Notes: generated from the letters alone by a model not told the origin. A DNA stretch of 64,000 nucleotides from Palsa-513 sp036510225 (GCA_036510225.1 DATCEH010000122.1:1-64000); one strand, 5' to 3'. Positions 49,669 to 60,552 are shown, counted from the first letter of the stretch. Numbers and translations: made by a program.

Positions 49669-49787
49669 ACTCTTCGCTGGGCCGACTGCACGTCTGAGCG
49701 GAGCGAAGCGGAGCGGCGGGCGGGGCGGGTGCGGGGGCGGGTGCGGGCCGGGTGCGGGGGGTGTGGGATGTGATCAACCAGGCACTC

Positions 49788-49870
49788 CTCCCGGGCGGCG
49801 GAGGTGGATGCGAGACCTTCATCGCGAAAGTAGCTGACTGAGTCAGTCAACTACTTTCGTTGGAGAGTCC
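49788..49870 (-). repeat. Palindromic dispersed repeat, copy e (inverted)
   Basis: Reverse complement of the arrangement in copies b and c. The core at 49825-49859 has 17-bp arms with one mismatch (CGAAAGTAGCTGACTGA, central G, TCAGTCAACTACTTTCG). Flanks GGATGCGAGACCTTCAT and GGAGAGTCC correspond to those of copy c read backwards. Confidence 0.85.
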
Positions 49871-50060
49871 AGCCCGCGAGCCTGGTCCGAGCGTCTCCCT
49901 TTCTTCCTGGCATGCACGATCTTCGGCCGCCCGCGGACGTCCGAAGGGCAAGACTTTTCGCGGGGGCACTCCTCCACCGCTCAGTCAGGCCCACCGCCAC
50001 GTGATCCCAGAGCGATACCGCGTCAGCGCGGCGAGACCGCGTCAGCGCGGCGATACCGCG

Positions 50061-50588
50061 TCAGCGCAGCGAGGCGTCGAGTCGACCGAGCGCCGACTCG
50101 AATGCCCGGTAGGCGGCCTCGTCAAAGAGCCAGAAGCGAGCCTCACGGATCTCGGGGTTGACCTCGAGGGCGCCGGAGACCGCGGTCACGGCGACGTTGG
50201 CGGCGGCCTCGAGCGGGTAGCCGTAGACGCCGGTGGAGATCGCCGGAAACGCGACGATCGTGCATCCGTGCGCTCCGGCGAGCTCGACCGCCCGGCGGTA
50301 GCAGCGGGCGAGGAGGTCCGGCTCACCGGCCTGACCACCCCGCCAGACCGGTCCGACCGTGTGGATGATGTGCCGGGCCGCCAACGCGCCGGCACCGGTG
50401 ACTTTGGCGTCGCCGGTCTGACAACCCCCCAGCAGGCGGCACTCGTCGAGCAGCGCGGGACCAGCCGCGCGATGGATCGCCCCGTCGACGCCGCCGCCGC
50501 CGAGCAGGCTCGAGTTCGCGGCGTTGACGATCGCCTCGGCCTCGGTGTCAGTGCTCAGGTCGCCGAGGTGCAGGCTGATCGCACCCAT
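50061..50588 (-). CDS. Macro-domain protein (ADP-ribosyl hydrolase)
   Basis: A 175-aa MacroD-type domain. LHLGDLSTDTEAEAIVNAAN (about 6-25) and SSLLGGGGVDGAIHRAAGPA (about 26-45) form the ADP-ribose pocket with catalytic Asn and Asp-type residues; CQTGDAKVTGAGALAARHII and VAFPAISTGVYGYPLEAAAN (about 112-131) are the substrate loops. It should deacetylate O-acetyl-ADP-ribose or remove ADP-ribose from proteins. It follows the cysteine hydrolase by 2 bp, so they form an operon; that hydrolase family includes nicotinamidases, so an NAD-related link is possible. Confidence 0.95.
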   Translation of the reverse strand: MGAISLHLGDLSTDTEAEAIVNAANSSLLGGGGVDGAIHRAAGPALLDECRLLGGCQTGDAKVTGAGALAARHIIHTVGPVWRGGQAGEPDLLARCYRRAVELAGAHGCTIVAFPAISTGVYGYPLEAAANVAVTAVSGALEVNPEIREARFWLFDEAAYRAFESALGRLDASLR

Positions 50589-50590
50589 GA

Positions 50591-51211
50591 CTACGCGACG
50601 CCGGCGCCCGCCAGCTGCTCGGTGAAGGCGTCGGAGCTCATCACCTCGGAGAACATCGGGTAGTCGAAGCGGATCGCGTTGTCGTGCTCCTCGGTCGACG
50701 TCGCGGCGACGCAGTCGGCGAGCGTGATCACGTCGTAGCCCTTCTCGTAGCCGGTCCGCATCGTCGATTCGACACAGCAGTTCGTGAGGAAGCCGCCGAG
50801 CGCGATCGTCGTGATGCCCCGGGCCCGGAGGATGAAGTCGAGGTTCGTCGTGGCGAACGTGTCGAGGCCGCGCTTGCCCTCGACGACGACGTCACCCGGC
50901 TGCGGGGCCAGCTCGTCGACGATCTCCGCGCCCCACTCGCCCTTGACGAACGCGGTCGAGTCGACGACCCCCTTGAGGATCCCGTACGGGTGCCTGGAGA
51001 GCTCGCCGTACCCCGGGGCGAACGTGATCGGCGCGTGGACGATCAGCGCGCCGACGGCCCGCGCGGCCTCGACCAGGCGGCGGGTGTTCTCGAGCATCCC
51101 CGTGCTCTCCATCACGCCGGCGACCGCACCGTGGAGGGCGCCGCCGTCCGATGTGAAATCGTTCTGGTACTCGATCAGGACGACGGCTGTGGACTTCGGG
51201 TCGACGGGCAC
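50591..51211 (-). CDS. Isochorismatase-family cysteine hydrolase
   Basis: A 206-aa cysteine hydrolase. The catalytic Asp is in VVLIEYQNDFTSDGG (about 11-25), the Lys in VVEGKRGLDTFATTNLDF (about 104-121) and the Cys in LGGFLTNCCVESTMRTGYEK (about 134-153), preceded by the usual cis-peptide region. The family hydrolyses amides or vinyl ethers; the substrate here is unknown. GTG at 51211 is set by AAAGGA 5 nt upstream. The macro-domain gene follows after 2 bp. Confidence 0.9.
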   Translation of the reverse strand: MPVDPKSTAVVLIEYQNDFTSDGGALHGAVAGVMESTGMLENTRRLVEAARAVGALIVHAPITFAPGYGELSRHPYGILKGVVDSTAFVKGEWGAEIVDELAPQPGDVVVEGKRGLDTFATTNLDFILRARGITTIALGGFLTNCCVESTMRTGYEKGYDVITLADCVAATSTEEHDNAIRFDYPMFSEVMSSDAFTEQLAGAGVA

Positions 51212-51285
51212 GAGGTTCCTTTCGCGAGGGAGGTGTCTCCCGACTGTAGCCGCCGGACGCTCGCCGGGTGTGACGATCGACGCGA

Positions 51286-51711
51286 TCACGGGAGTCGCAC
51301 CTCCATCACGACGTGCGGGCCGATCTCGGGGAGCTCGAACTCGTCGGAGACGACGCGCAGCCCCGCCCGTTCGTAGAGCGATATGGCCGGCGTCCGGGCG
51401 TTGCACCAGATCCGCCGGGCTCCCTGCGACGTGGCGTGGCGGCGCAACTCGGCCAGAATGGCAGTGCCTGCGCCCCGGCCGCGAGCGTGGGACGCGGTGG
51501 CCATGCCGCGCACCCGCCATGACCCGGGGTCGCCGTCCGGGGCGACCAGTCCGACGGCGATCAGCTCGCCGCCGTCGTACGCGCCGGCCGCAAAGACGTC
51601 CTCTGCCTCGCCTGCCGCGACCTGCCCGAGTGTCTCGTGCGGTCTGAGCACGGTCCTGCGCAGGCCGCGGGTGTCCTGCGGCGCCACCGGGCGGACGACC
51701 AGATCGGCCAC
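51286..51711 (-). CDS. GNAT family N-acetyltransferase
   Basis: A 141-aa GNAT protein. The acetyl-CoA binding segment is MATASHARGRGAGTAILAEL (about 70-89), then RRIWCNARTPAISLYERAGL (about 98-117) supplies the second half of the fold. The opening LVVRPVAPQDTRGLRRTVLR is shared with a family of small actinobacterial acetyltransferases. Substrate unknown. It lies 33 bp downstream of egtD on the same strand and might be co-transcribed with the ergothioneine genes. Confidence 0.88.
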   Translation of the reverse strand: MADLVVRPVAPQDTRGLRRTVLRPHETLGQVAAGEAEDVFAAGAYDGGELIAVGLVAPDGDPGSWRVRGMATASHARGRGAGTAILAELRRHATSQGARRIWCNARTPAISLYERAGLRVVSDEFELPEIGPHVVMEVRLP

Positions 51712-51744
51712 GGGCCGAATGCTACGGATCTCGCCGGGGGCGGC

Positions 51745-52737
51745 TTACTCGGTCGGACGCGACAGCGAGAGCGCGAACAGCTCGGCGTCGTCGGTGTGCC
51801 AGCCCGCGATCTCGAGCCCGGCCGCCGCGAGGTCGGCCTCGACGCGGACGCGGGTGAACTTCGCGCTGATCTCCGTCCGCAGCTCCTCGCCGGTCGTGAA
51901 CTCGATCTCCAGGCCGAGCGCGGCGATCGCGACGTCCTGCGGCTCGCGGGAGCGCAGGCGCATCTCGATCCACTCGTTCCGCCGGTCGAAGAAGGCCACA
52001 TGCTCGAAGCGGTCGGTGTCGAAGTCGGCCTCGAGCTCGCGGTTGAGCACGCGGAGCATGTTCAGGTTGAACTCCGCCGTCACGCCCTGCGAATCGTCGT
52101 AGGCCGCCTCGAGGACGGCAGCGTCCTTGACCAGGTCGGTGCCCAGCAGCAGGCGGTCGTCCGGCCCGAGCAGGCCGGCGACCGACCGCAGGAACCGCCG
52201 CCGGCTGCCCGGCGCGAAGTTGCCGATCGTGCCGCCGAGGAAGGCGACGATGCGCGGGCCCGCCGCCTCCGGCACGCGGTCGAGATGGCGCTCGAAGTCG
52301 CCGATCACCCCATGCACGCGCAGGCCCGGGTACTCGTCGACCAGTTCCGACGCGCAATCGCGCACGACGCTCTCGGTGACGTCGAGCGGGACGTACCGCT
52401 CCAGGGTCCCGGCCTTGGCCATCGCGTCGAGCAGGACGCGCGTCTTGCTCGCCATCCCCGACCCGAGCTCGACCAGCTCGACGGCTCGGGTCTCCGCGAT
52501 GATCAGATCGGCGTCACGCTCGAGGATGGCCCGCTCGGTACGCGTCTGGTAGTACTCGGGCAACCCGCAGATCCGGTCGAAGAGCTCGGCCCCGCGCTCG
52601 TCATAGAAGTGCTTCGGCGGCAGCTCCTTGAACGGTTTGGTCAGCCCGTCGAGGACGTCGTCGGCAAGCGAGCTCTCGGCCTCGACCCAGCAGTCGATCG
52701 ACACGCCGTCGACGACCGTCATGACCGGCTCGATCAT
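51745..52737 (-). CDS. egtD: L-histidine N(alpha)-methyltransferase
   Basis: A 330-aa EgtD, which trimethylates histidine to hercynine. LPPKHFYDERGAELFDRICG (about 39-58) and LPEYYQTRTERAILERDADL are the hallmark openings; VELVELGSGMASKTRVLLDA (about 86-105) binds SAM; RIVAFLGGTIGNFAPGSRRR and EFNLNMLRVLNREL (about 223-236) are the substrate region, and FTTGEELRTEISAKFTR (about 281-297) ends the domain. Its ATG overlaps the egtB stop (ATGA). Confidence 0.96.
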   Translation of the reverse strand: MIEPVMTVVDGVSIDCWVEAESSLADDVLDGLTKPFKELPPKHFYDERGAELFDRICGLPEYYQTRTERAILERDADLIIAETRAVELVELGSGMASKTRVLLDAMAKAGTLERYVPLDVTESVVRDCASELVDEYPGLRVHGVIGDFERHLDRVPEAAGPRIVAFLGGTIGNFAPGSRRRFLRSVAGLLGPDDRLLLGTDLVKDAAVLEAAYDDSQGVTAEFNLNMLRVLNRELEADFDTDRFEHVAFFDRRNEWIEMRLRSREPQDVAIAALGLEIEFTTGEELRTEISAKFTRVRVEADLAAAGLEIAGWHTDDAELFALSLSRPTE

Positions 52738-53954
52738 GCGTCGGCCGCCACGCGGAGCCCGGCGAAGATCTGCCGGCGGTGGGGGTGGTCCCAGTTGCGA
52801 AAGCTCGGGCTGATGACCCGCGAGCTGGTCGCGAAAGACCCTCCGCGGAGGACCTTGTAGTCGGGTCCGAAGAACACCTCCGAGTACTCGCGGTACGGGT
52901 GGGCGACGAACCCCGGGTACCCGTGGAAGTCGCTCGACGTCCATTCCCAGACGTCGCCGATCATCCCGAGGGCGCCGCACGGTGACGCGTCCTGCGAAAG
53001 GCCGCCGACAGCAACGGTGCCGAGCACGCCGGTCTCGACGAGGTTCGCACCAGACCAGGTTCCCTCGGTGCGGGTCGTCCCGTTCCACGTCGCCGCCATC
53101 TCCCATTCGACCTCGTTCGGCAGACGGACCCCTCGCGAGCGGGCGAACGCGTCGGCCTCGTACCACGAGACGTGGACGACCGGGCGTTGCCAGTCGAGCG
53201 GGGTCGCCCCGTCGGCGAGTCGCCATTCGAGCTCGTCGGTCAACCAGTTCAGCGGCCGGACGATCCCCTCGGCTTCCCGCCAGGCCCAGCCATCCGCCGT
53301 CCACCATTCCCGCCGGGAGTAGCCGCCGTCCCGCATGAAGCTCCGCCAGTCGCCGTTTGTGATCGGCACCCGGCCGATCCGGAAGGCCCGCCGCCCGACC
53401 GTGTGTCGCGGACGCTCGTTGTCGTAGGCGAAGCCGTCCGGCCCGGCTCCGACGGTGAACTCACCGCCGGGGACGTCGACCAGGTCGAGGCCGCTCAGCC
53501 CGCCCGGCCCCGTCGCCTCGGAGGCTCCGCCCGGCCTGGCGATCCGCGCGAGGTTGAGGGTCTGGAGCATGGTCTCGCCATGCTGGCGCTCGTGTCGCTC
53601 GACCAGCTCGTGGGCGATCCCGTCCGGCAGGTCGAGCCCGCGGACCCTCGTCCGGACGTCGGCCAGGAACTCCTCGGCCTCGGCGCGACGCAGGTACGGC
53701 AGCTCGCCGCGGTCGGCCCGCGGCGTTTCGAACGCGTCGTAGACCTCCATCAGGTCCGGACGCAGCAGCTCGAGCCCGCCGTGGCGGTGACCGAGCCAGA
53801 GATCCTCGAACGCAGCGATGTGTCCGAGGTCCCAGACGAGCGGACTCATCAGTGGCGAGTGGACACGTTCGAGATCCTCTTCACTGATGCCGGCCACAAG
53901 CCCGAGCGTCTGCTCACGGGCGAGCTCCAGGGTGTTCGTATCAAGTTGTGTCAT
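52734..53954 (-). CDS. egtB: Ergothioneine biosynthesis sulfoxide synthase EgtB
   Basis: A 406-aa non-haem iron enzyme that joins a thiol donor to hercynine. The N-terminal DinB-like half supplies the iron ligands: VWDLGHIAAFEDLWLGHRHG (about 40-59) and ELVERHERQHGETMLQTLNL (about 114-133, HxxxH). The C-terminal formylglycine-enzyme-like half begins VPGGEFTVGAG and includes GDVWEWTSSDFHGYPGF and VLRGGSFATSS. ATG at 53954 has GAGG upstream and is preferred to GTG 53963. Neither egtA nor egtC is in the window, so the donor may be cysteine rather than gamma-glutamylcysteine (inference). Confidence 0.95.
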   Translation of the reverse strand: MTQLDTNTLELAREQTLGLVAGISEEDLERVHSPLMSPLVWDLGHIAAFEDLWLGHRHGGLELLRPDLMEVYDAFETPRADRGELPYLRRAEAEEFLADVRTRVRGLDLPDGIAHELVERHERQHGETMLQTLNLARIARPGGASEATGPGGLSGLDLVDVPGGEFTVGAGPDGFAYDNERPRHTVGRRAFRIGRVPITNGDWRSFMRDGGYSRREWWTADGWAWREAEGIVRPLNWLTDELEWRLADGATPLDWQRPVVHVSWYEADAFARSRGVRLPNEVEWEMAATWNGTTRTEGTWSGANLVETGVLGTVAVGGLSQDASPCGALGMIGDVWEWTSSDFHGYPGFVAHPYREYSEVFFGPDYKVLRGGSFATSSRVISPSFRNWDHPHRRQIFAGLRVAADA

Positions 53955-54086
53955 GCCCCTCACTTCAAGACTCTATTTCGTGCCGGATCGCATTCCGGAT
54001 GCCCGCTCGCCCTTATTACGAATCTTTAAGGTCTGCGGCGGCCGCCGCTCGCCGGTCGAGACGCGCGGCAGAATCGAGCGACCGGC

Positions 54087-54665
54087 TCAACTGTCCCAGG
54101 CGCAGAGCACCCTCCGCTCCCGCTCGTGGCCGAGCCGGCCGATCCCGCCGGGCTCGAGCGCGAACAGCGCCCCGTCCGCCGCAGGCAGGCCGAGCCAGCG
54201 GGCGGTGAGCACGCGCAGGACGTGCGCGTGCGCGACCAGAACGACCGGCCTAGCGCCGCCTGGAGCGGTCGCTGCGCCGCCCGTATCGGCAAGTCTGGCC
54301 AGAACGCGGTCGACCCGAGCCCCGACCGCAGCGGCGTCCTCGCCGCCCGGCGTTCCGTCGCGCCACATGTCCCAGCCGGGATGATCCCGGCGGATCTCGG
54401 CCGTCGTGCGGCCCTCGTAGTCGCCGTAGTCCCATTCCTCGAGGTCGGCGTCCTCACGCGTGCAGACCAGTCCGGCCAGCTCGGCGGTCTCCCTGGCCCG
54501 GCGCAGCGGGCTGCAGATCACCGCGGCGAAGTCCTCGCGCCCGAGCCGGGCACCCAGCCGGCCGGCCTCGTCGCGCCCGGCCGGCGACAGCGGGAGGTCG
54601 GTCCGTCCGGTGTGCCGCAGGGACACCGACCACTCGGTGTCGGTATGGCGGACGATCCAGATCAC
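54087..54665 (-). CDS. Histidine phosphatase family protein (GpmB/CobC-like)
   Basis: A 192-aa phosphoglycerate mutase-like phosphatase. The RH(G/T) motif is WIVRHTDTEWSVS (residues 3-15; RHT instead of RHG), with the second Arg in AVICSPLRRARETAELAG (about 48-65), EEWDYGDYEGRT (about 76-87) and the second His in VVLVAHAHVLRVLTARWLG (about 143-161). Substrate cannot be assigned; broad sugar-phosphate phosphatase activity is common. It lies 22 bp downstream of pgl on the same strand and may act on a pentose phosphate pathway intermediate (inference). Confidence 0.9.
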   Translation of the reverse strand: MIWIVRHTDTEWSVSLRHTGRTDLPLSPAGRDEAGRLGARLGREDFAAVICSPLRRARETAELAGLVCTREDADLEEWDYGDYEGRTTAEIRRDHPGWDMWRDGTPGGEDAAAVGARVDRVLARLADTGGAATAPGGARPVVLVAHAHVLRVLTARWLGLPAADGALFALEPGGIGRLGHERERRVLCAWDS

Positions 54666-54687
54666 GCGCGCCGCTCGCCGCTCGCCC

Positions 54688-55530
54688 TCAGGGCGCCGGG
54701 TCGGCGGACGCGGTTGGCGTTGACCCGGCTGCGGCGGTACCGGCTGGGGTGGTCTCGGCTGGGGTGGTCCCGGCGGCGGCGGCGTCGACGATCAGCGTGA
54801 GCCGGTCGCGGGCGAGCAGCGACGACGGAGTCCCGGTCTGCGGGCCGGCGAGCACGCCGCGGACGGCGTCGGCCTTCGCCGCGCCGGCGGCCAGGAGGAT
54901 CGTGTCCCGGGCGGCACAGAGCACCTCGAGGGTCAGCGAGACCCGTTCGGGTGGGGGCTTCGGCGCGTCACGGACGCCGACGACCGGACGACCGGCCACG
55001 GCAAGGGCGGGGTTGCCGGGAAACAGCGACGCCGTATGGCCGTCCGGACCGATCCCGAGGAGGTTGACGTCGAACACGGGGATGCCGTCCGCGCCGGCCG
55101 GGGGGATCCGGTCGCCGATCAGCGCGGCGTAGGCGTCGGCGGCCGCGTCCGGGCCGAGCTCGCCTTCGATCCGGTGGACGACGGCCCCGGGCGCGTGGGG
55201 GAGGAGGCTCTCGGCGACCATCAGGAAGTTCGACTCGGGGTCATCCGGGCCGACGCACCGCTCGTCGCCGAACCAGAGCTCGACGCCCGTCCAGGTCTCG
55301 AGCTCGAGCTCGACGTAGGTCAACCGCGGCGTTGTTCCGCCGGCCAGCGAGACATGGGCGACCCCGCGCTCGGCGAGGGCCGCCGTGATCAGGCGGGCGA
55401 CCAGCTCGGCGGCGGCTGCGCCGACGGCGGGGGCGTCGGCGACCGTGAGCAGAGCCTTGAGCGGCGCGGGCGCCGGCTCACCGTCCACGTGAGCGTCCTT
55501 CGTCGAAGGCGACCGGGACTCGTTGGTCAT
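54688..55530 (-). CDS. pgl: 6-phosphogluconolactonase
   Basis: A 280-aa Pgl (DevB/SOL type) hydrolysing 6-phosphogluconolactone. HVSLAGGTTPRLTYVELELE (about 59-78) binds phosphate, VELWFGDERCVGPDDPESNF (about 82-101) is the GDER motif, and FDVNLLGIGPDGHTASLFPG (about 153-172) holds the catalytic His. The last 30 residues are Thr/Ala/Pro-rich. Its ATG overlaps the opcA stop. It is the final dedicated enzyme of the glk-tkt-zwf-opcA-pgl group. Confidence 0.95.
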   Translation of the reverse strand: MTNESRSPSTKDAHVDGEPAPAPLKALLTVADAPAVGAAAAELVARLITAALAERGVAHVSLAGGTTPRLTYVELELETWTGVELWFGDERCVGPDDPESNFLMVAESLLPHAPGAVVHRIEGELGPDAAADAYAALIGDRIPPAGADGIPVFDVNLLGIGPDGHTASLFPGNPALAVAGRPVVGVRDAPKPPPERVSLTLEVLCAARDTILLAAGAAKADAVRGVLAGPQTGTPSSLLARDRLTLIVDAAAAGTTPAETTPAGTAAAGSTPTASADPAP

Positions 55531-56591
55531 GCGAGCAACCCGGCCGTCGCGCGGAGCGCCGGGCCGTAGATCTGGTCGCGCATCAGCGCCTGGCGGATGC
55601 CCTCGCCGAGGATGCCGCCCTCGCCGCGGGAGGCCCCAAGCAGGGTCCACGACCGCTCGTCCCCGGCCGGACCGCGCCGGGTCGCCCGCAGGCCGCCACG
55701 GCCACGCTCGAGCGACAGCGAGCCACCGTCCTCCATGGTGAGCGTGATTCCCGAGAGGCCGGGGACGTCGAGCGGGACGCTCTGCAGGGTGATGTCCACC
55801 TTGCCGTCGGGTCCCACGACCGTCCCGGTCGCCCGCCCGGGCTCGGGAAGTGTCAGGGGCGCGGGCTCCCAGTCGAGCCGGGAGGTCAGCCAGCCACAGA
55901 GCAGGAGGGCTGCCGCGCCGGAGTAGGGATGGTGGCGGAGCTCGAGGCCGCGGATCATGCCGAGCTCGGTCCGGCGATGCGGCGAGTCGAAGATCGCGGC
56001 GATCCGCTCCCGCCAGGGGGCCGACCGGATCCACGCGAGATCGACGACGTTGCGATCCTCCAGGAGCCCGGTGGCTCGGCGCAGGGCGCCGGCGACGTCG
56101 GGATCGTCGACCGAGTCGAGCAGCACGATCTGCGAGATCTGGCGCAGCGCCTCGACGGCGTCCCAATGGCCGTGGGGCGCCCAGACCATCGTCGCGAGAT
56201 CGGTCACCACGAGGGGATCGATGATCGTGTCGAGGTGGGGGATGTGCCGGCTGCCGATGTCGATCACGACGGTCTCGCGGGTCAGGGCGAGCGATCCGGC
56301 CTCGGGATCGGCGCTGGCGGCGACCGTCGCGATCGCGTCGAGCGTGGTCCGACGCGGGCTGACCGAGCAGACGATCGTCCGCGACGGATGGAAGCGCCCG
56401 ACCGCGCGGAGGCGGTTGGCGATCTCGCCGCTCCACTCGCGCTCGACGATGCAGACGAGGTTGAGGACCCGGGCCGGAACGTAGAACTCGCTCTCGGCGT
56501 GGCGCTCGATCAGAAGCTCGCGGAGGGCCGCTTCGATCGCGGCGGGCGTCGTGTCCTGCTCGCGCCAGACGGTGTCGTTGACGGTCGGCAT
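55527..56591 (-). CDS. opcA: Glucose-6-phosphate dehydrogenase assembly protein OpcA
   Basis: A 354-aa OpcA. ARVLNLVCIVEREWSGEIAN (about 41-60), RFHPSRTIVCSVSP (about 67-80) and HHPYSGAAALLLCGWLTSRL (about 226-245) are family segments. OpcA is an allosteric partner required for Zwf activity in actinobacteria and cyanobacteria. ATG at 56591 has GAGG 8 nt upstream. Unusually, a 336-bp repeat element separates it from zwf, so its leader comes from that element rather than from direct coupling. Confidence 0.92.
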   Translation of the reverse strand: MPTVNDTVWREQDTTPAAIEAALRELLIERHAESEFYVPARVLNLVCIVEREWSGEIANRLRAVGRFHPSRTIVCSVSPRRTTLDAIATVAASADPEAGSLALTRETVVIDIGSRHIPHLDTIIDPLVVTDLATMVWAPHGHWDAVEALRQISQIVLLDSVDDPDVAGALRRATGLLEDRNVVDLAWIRSAPWRERIAAIFDSPHRRTELGMIRGLELRHHPYSGAAALLLCGWLTSRLDWEPAPLTLPEPGRATGTVVGPDGKVDITLQSVPLDVPGLSGITLTMEDGGSLSLERGRGGLRATRRGPAGDERSWTLLGASRGEGGILGEGIRQALMRDQIYGPALRATAGLLA

Positions 56592-56613
56592 CAGCTGGCC
56601 TCGTCGGCCCGAT

Positions 56614-56949
56614 GTTGAGCCCGGTGATCTCCCGACCGCGGGCGGCCGGTGACGCCGGTTGCCGGCCGGCATGCGAGCCGGCATGGGTTTGGAGGTCGGC
56701 GGCCGTGACGCCGGCCGCTGGCTCGGCTTCCCGAAACGTGGAGCGGCAGGTCTCTTTCACGGAAATAGCTGCCTGAGTCAGGCAACTTGTTTGCCAAGCA
56801 GCGCCAACACGGCAACCGTTCCCTCGAGGCGCTCCAGGTTCTCCTGGTCTTCGCCCGGCGTCTGTCCCAGTTGTCCCAGGCCGGCCCGATCCTCGCAAGT
56901 CCCGCGTCGAAGGCCATCACCGGGTTCGCAGGGTCCCCGGGCTCGTCAG
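56614..56949. repeat. 336-bp palindromic element, copy 2, between zwf and opcA
   Basis: Related over its length to 9263-9590, in the same orientation relative to the flanking minus-strand genes. Inverted ends GAGCCCGG / CCGGGCTC, palindromic core at 56762-56792 (CTGCCTGA, central G, TCAGGCA). The right end touches the zwf stop codon (56950) and the left end lies 22 bp from the opcA start. No gene seen within the 358-bp gap. Confidence 0.78.
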
Positions 56950-58452
56950 TTAGATCGCGCGCCACTTGTCTCCCTCGAGGAGGATCCGATCGGCCACCTC
57001 GGGTCCGCGTCCGCCGGCCGGGTACTGAGCAAGCCGGCGGGGGTGGGCCTTCCAATGGGAGACGATCGGGTCGCAGATCCGCCACTGGGCCTCGACCTCG
57101 TCGTTGCGCGTGAAGAGCGTCGCCTCGCCGCGCATCGCGTCGAGGATCAGCCGCTCGTAGGCCTCGGGCGACTGGGAGATGAAGGCCGTCCCGTAGAGGA
57201 ACTCCATGTTGACCGGCCGGATCGTCATCCGCGTGCCGGGGACCTTCGCGCCGAGCGAGAGCGAGACGCCCTCGTTGGGCTGCATCGTGAGGACCAGCTG
57301 GTTGGCCGGGACGTGCTGACCGCCGAAGGCCATGTGGGGGACCGGCTTGAGCACGACGGCGATCTCGGTCACCCGGCGGGCGAGTCGCTTGGCGGTGCGC
57401 AGGTAGAAGGGGACGCCGGCCCACCGCCAGTTGTCGACCTCGAGGCGCAGGGCGGCGAACGTCTCGGTGCTCGAGTCCTCGGGGACGCCCGGCTCGTCGA
57501 GGTAGCCGTTGACCTCGACGCCGGCGACGACGCCCCGCGAATACTGGGCGCGGACGGCCATCGCGTCGATGTTCCCGGGCGTCTTGATCGCGTGGAGGAC
57601 CTTGACCTTCTCGTCGCGGACCTCGTCGGCCGAGAAGACGACGGGCGGCTCCATGCAGAGCAGGGTCAGGAGCTGGAGCATGTGGTTCTGGACGAGGTCG
57701 CGAAGCGCGCCGGCCCGGTCGTAGTACCCGGCCCGCGTGCCGATCCCGATGTCCTCGGCCGCGGTGATCTGGACGTGGTCGATGTAGTTGCGGTTCCACA
57801 GCGGCTCGAACATCCCGTTGGCGAAGCGGAACGCCAGCATGTTCTGGACGGTCTCCTTGCCGAGGTAGTGGTCGATCCGGAAGACCTGTCGCTCTTCGAA
57901 GACCTCGAGCACGCGCCTGTTGAGGTCGATCGCCTCGGCCAGCGATGTGCCGAACGGCTTCTCGATCACGATCCGGACCTCGGCCCGGTCGTTGACGTTG
58001 AGGCCGTGCTCGCCGAGCTTGCCGACGATCAGGGGGAAGAACTCGGGGGCGGTCGAGATGTAGAAGGTCCGGGCCATCGGTTCGCCGGCGCTCCGGTCGA
58101 GCTCGGCGAGCGTGCTCGCGAGCGACTCGTAGACCGTCGGGTCGTCGAACGTGCCCGGGATGTAGCGGACCTCGTCGAGCAGCTTCTCGAGGACGTCCTC
58201 GTTCGGCTTGGTCCGGGAGAACGCGCGGATCGCCTGGATCGCCATCCCCCGGTAGTCGTCGTCGGGCATGTCGCTGCGGGAGACGCCGACCAGGTTGAAG
58301 TGCTCGGGGAGGGCGCCCTCGTGGGCGAGGTTGTAGATCGCCGGGAGCAGCTTGCGCTTGGCGAGGTCGCCGGTCCCGCCGAAGATGACGAGGTTCGTCG
58401 GGGCGACCGGCAGCCGCTCGAGACCTTCGCTGAGGGGGTTGGGATCGGTCAC
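56950..58452 (-). CDS. zwf: Glucose-6-phosphate 1-dehydrogenase
   Basis: A 500-aa G6PD, first step of the oxidative pentose phosphate pathway. The coenzyme loop is VIFGGTGDLAKRKLLPAIYN (about 23-42; GGTGDLA for the usual GASGDLA), the active site is FRIDHYLGKETVQNMLAFRF (about 195-214) with the catalytic His and Lys, and IVIEKPFGTSLAEA precedes it. It follows tkt by 72 bp in the same direction. The C-terminus ends EGDKWRAI, with the stop touching a repeat element. Confidence 0.97.
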   Translation of the reverse strand: MTDPNPLSEGLERLPVAPTNLVIFGGTGDLAKRKLLPAIYNLAHEGALPEHFNLVGVSRSDMPDDDYRGMAIQAIRAFSRTKPNEDVLEKLLDEVRYIPGTFDDPTVYESLASTLAELDRSAGEPMARTFYISTAPEFFPLIVGKLGEHGLNVNDRAEVRIVIEKPFGTSLAEAIDLNRRVLEVFEERQVFRIDHYLGKETVQNMLAFRFANGMFEPLWNRNYIDHVQITAAEDIGIGTRAGYYDRAGALRDLVQNHMLQLLTLLCMEPPVVFSADEVRDEKVKVLHAIKTPGNIDAMAVRAQYSRGVVAGVEVNGYLDEPGVPEDSSTETFAALRLEVDNWRWAGVPFYLRTAKRLARRVTEIAVVLKPVPHMAFGGQHVPANQLVLTMQPNEGVSLSLGAKVPGTRMTIRPVNMEFLYGTAFISQSPEAYERLILDAMRGEATLFTRNDEVEAQWRICDPIVSHWKAHPRRLAQYPAGGRGPEVADRILLEGDKWRAI

Positions 58453-58524
58453 GACGCCAGTATCTCCTTGGTCTCGTTGCGGCCGTGTAAACGGGTCTTC
58501 GAAGCCGACGGCCGGCCCTGCCGG

Positions 58525-60548
<2,024 letters not shown>

Positions 60549-60552
<4 letters not shown>

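Larger units (their letters stand above)
49404..50060. other. 657-bp convergent intergenic region with two palindromes and G-rich tract
   Basis: No gene seen between the thiolase and macro-domain genes. It contains a degenerate palindromic repeat (49639-49668), a G-rich tract from 49718 to about 49768 with many G-runs (quadruplex potential on the plus strand), the inverted palindromic repeat 49788-49870, and three GATACCGCGTCAGCGCGGCG-like direct repeats at about 50010-50060 abutting the macro-domain stop. Confidence 0.7.
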
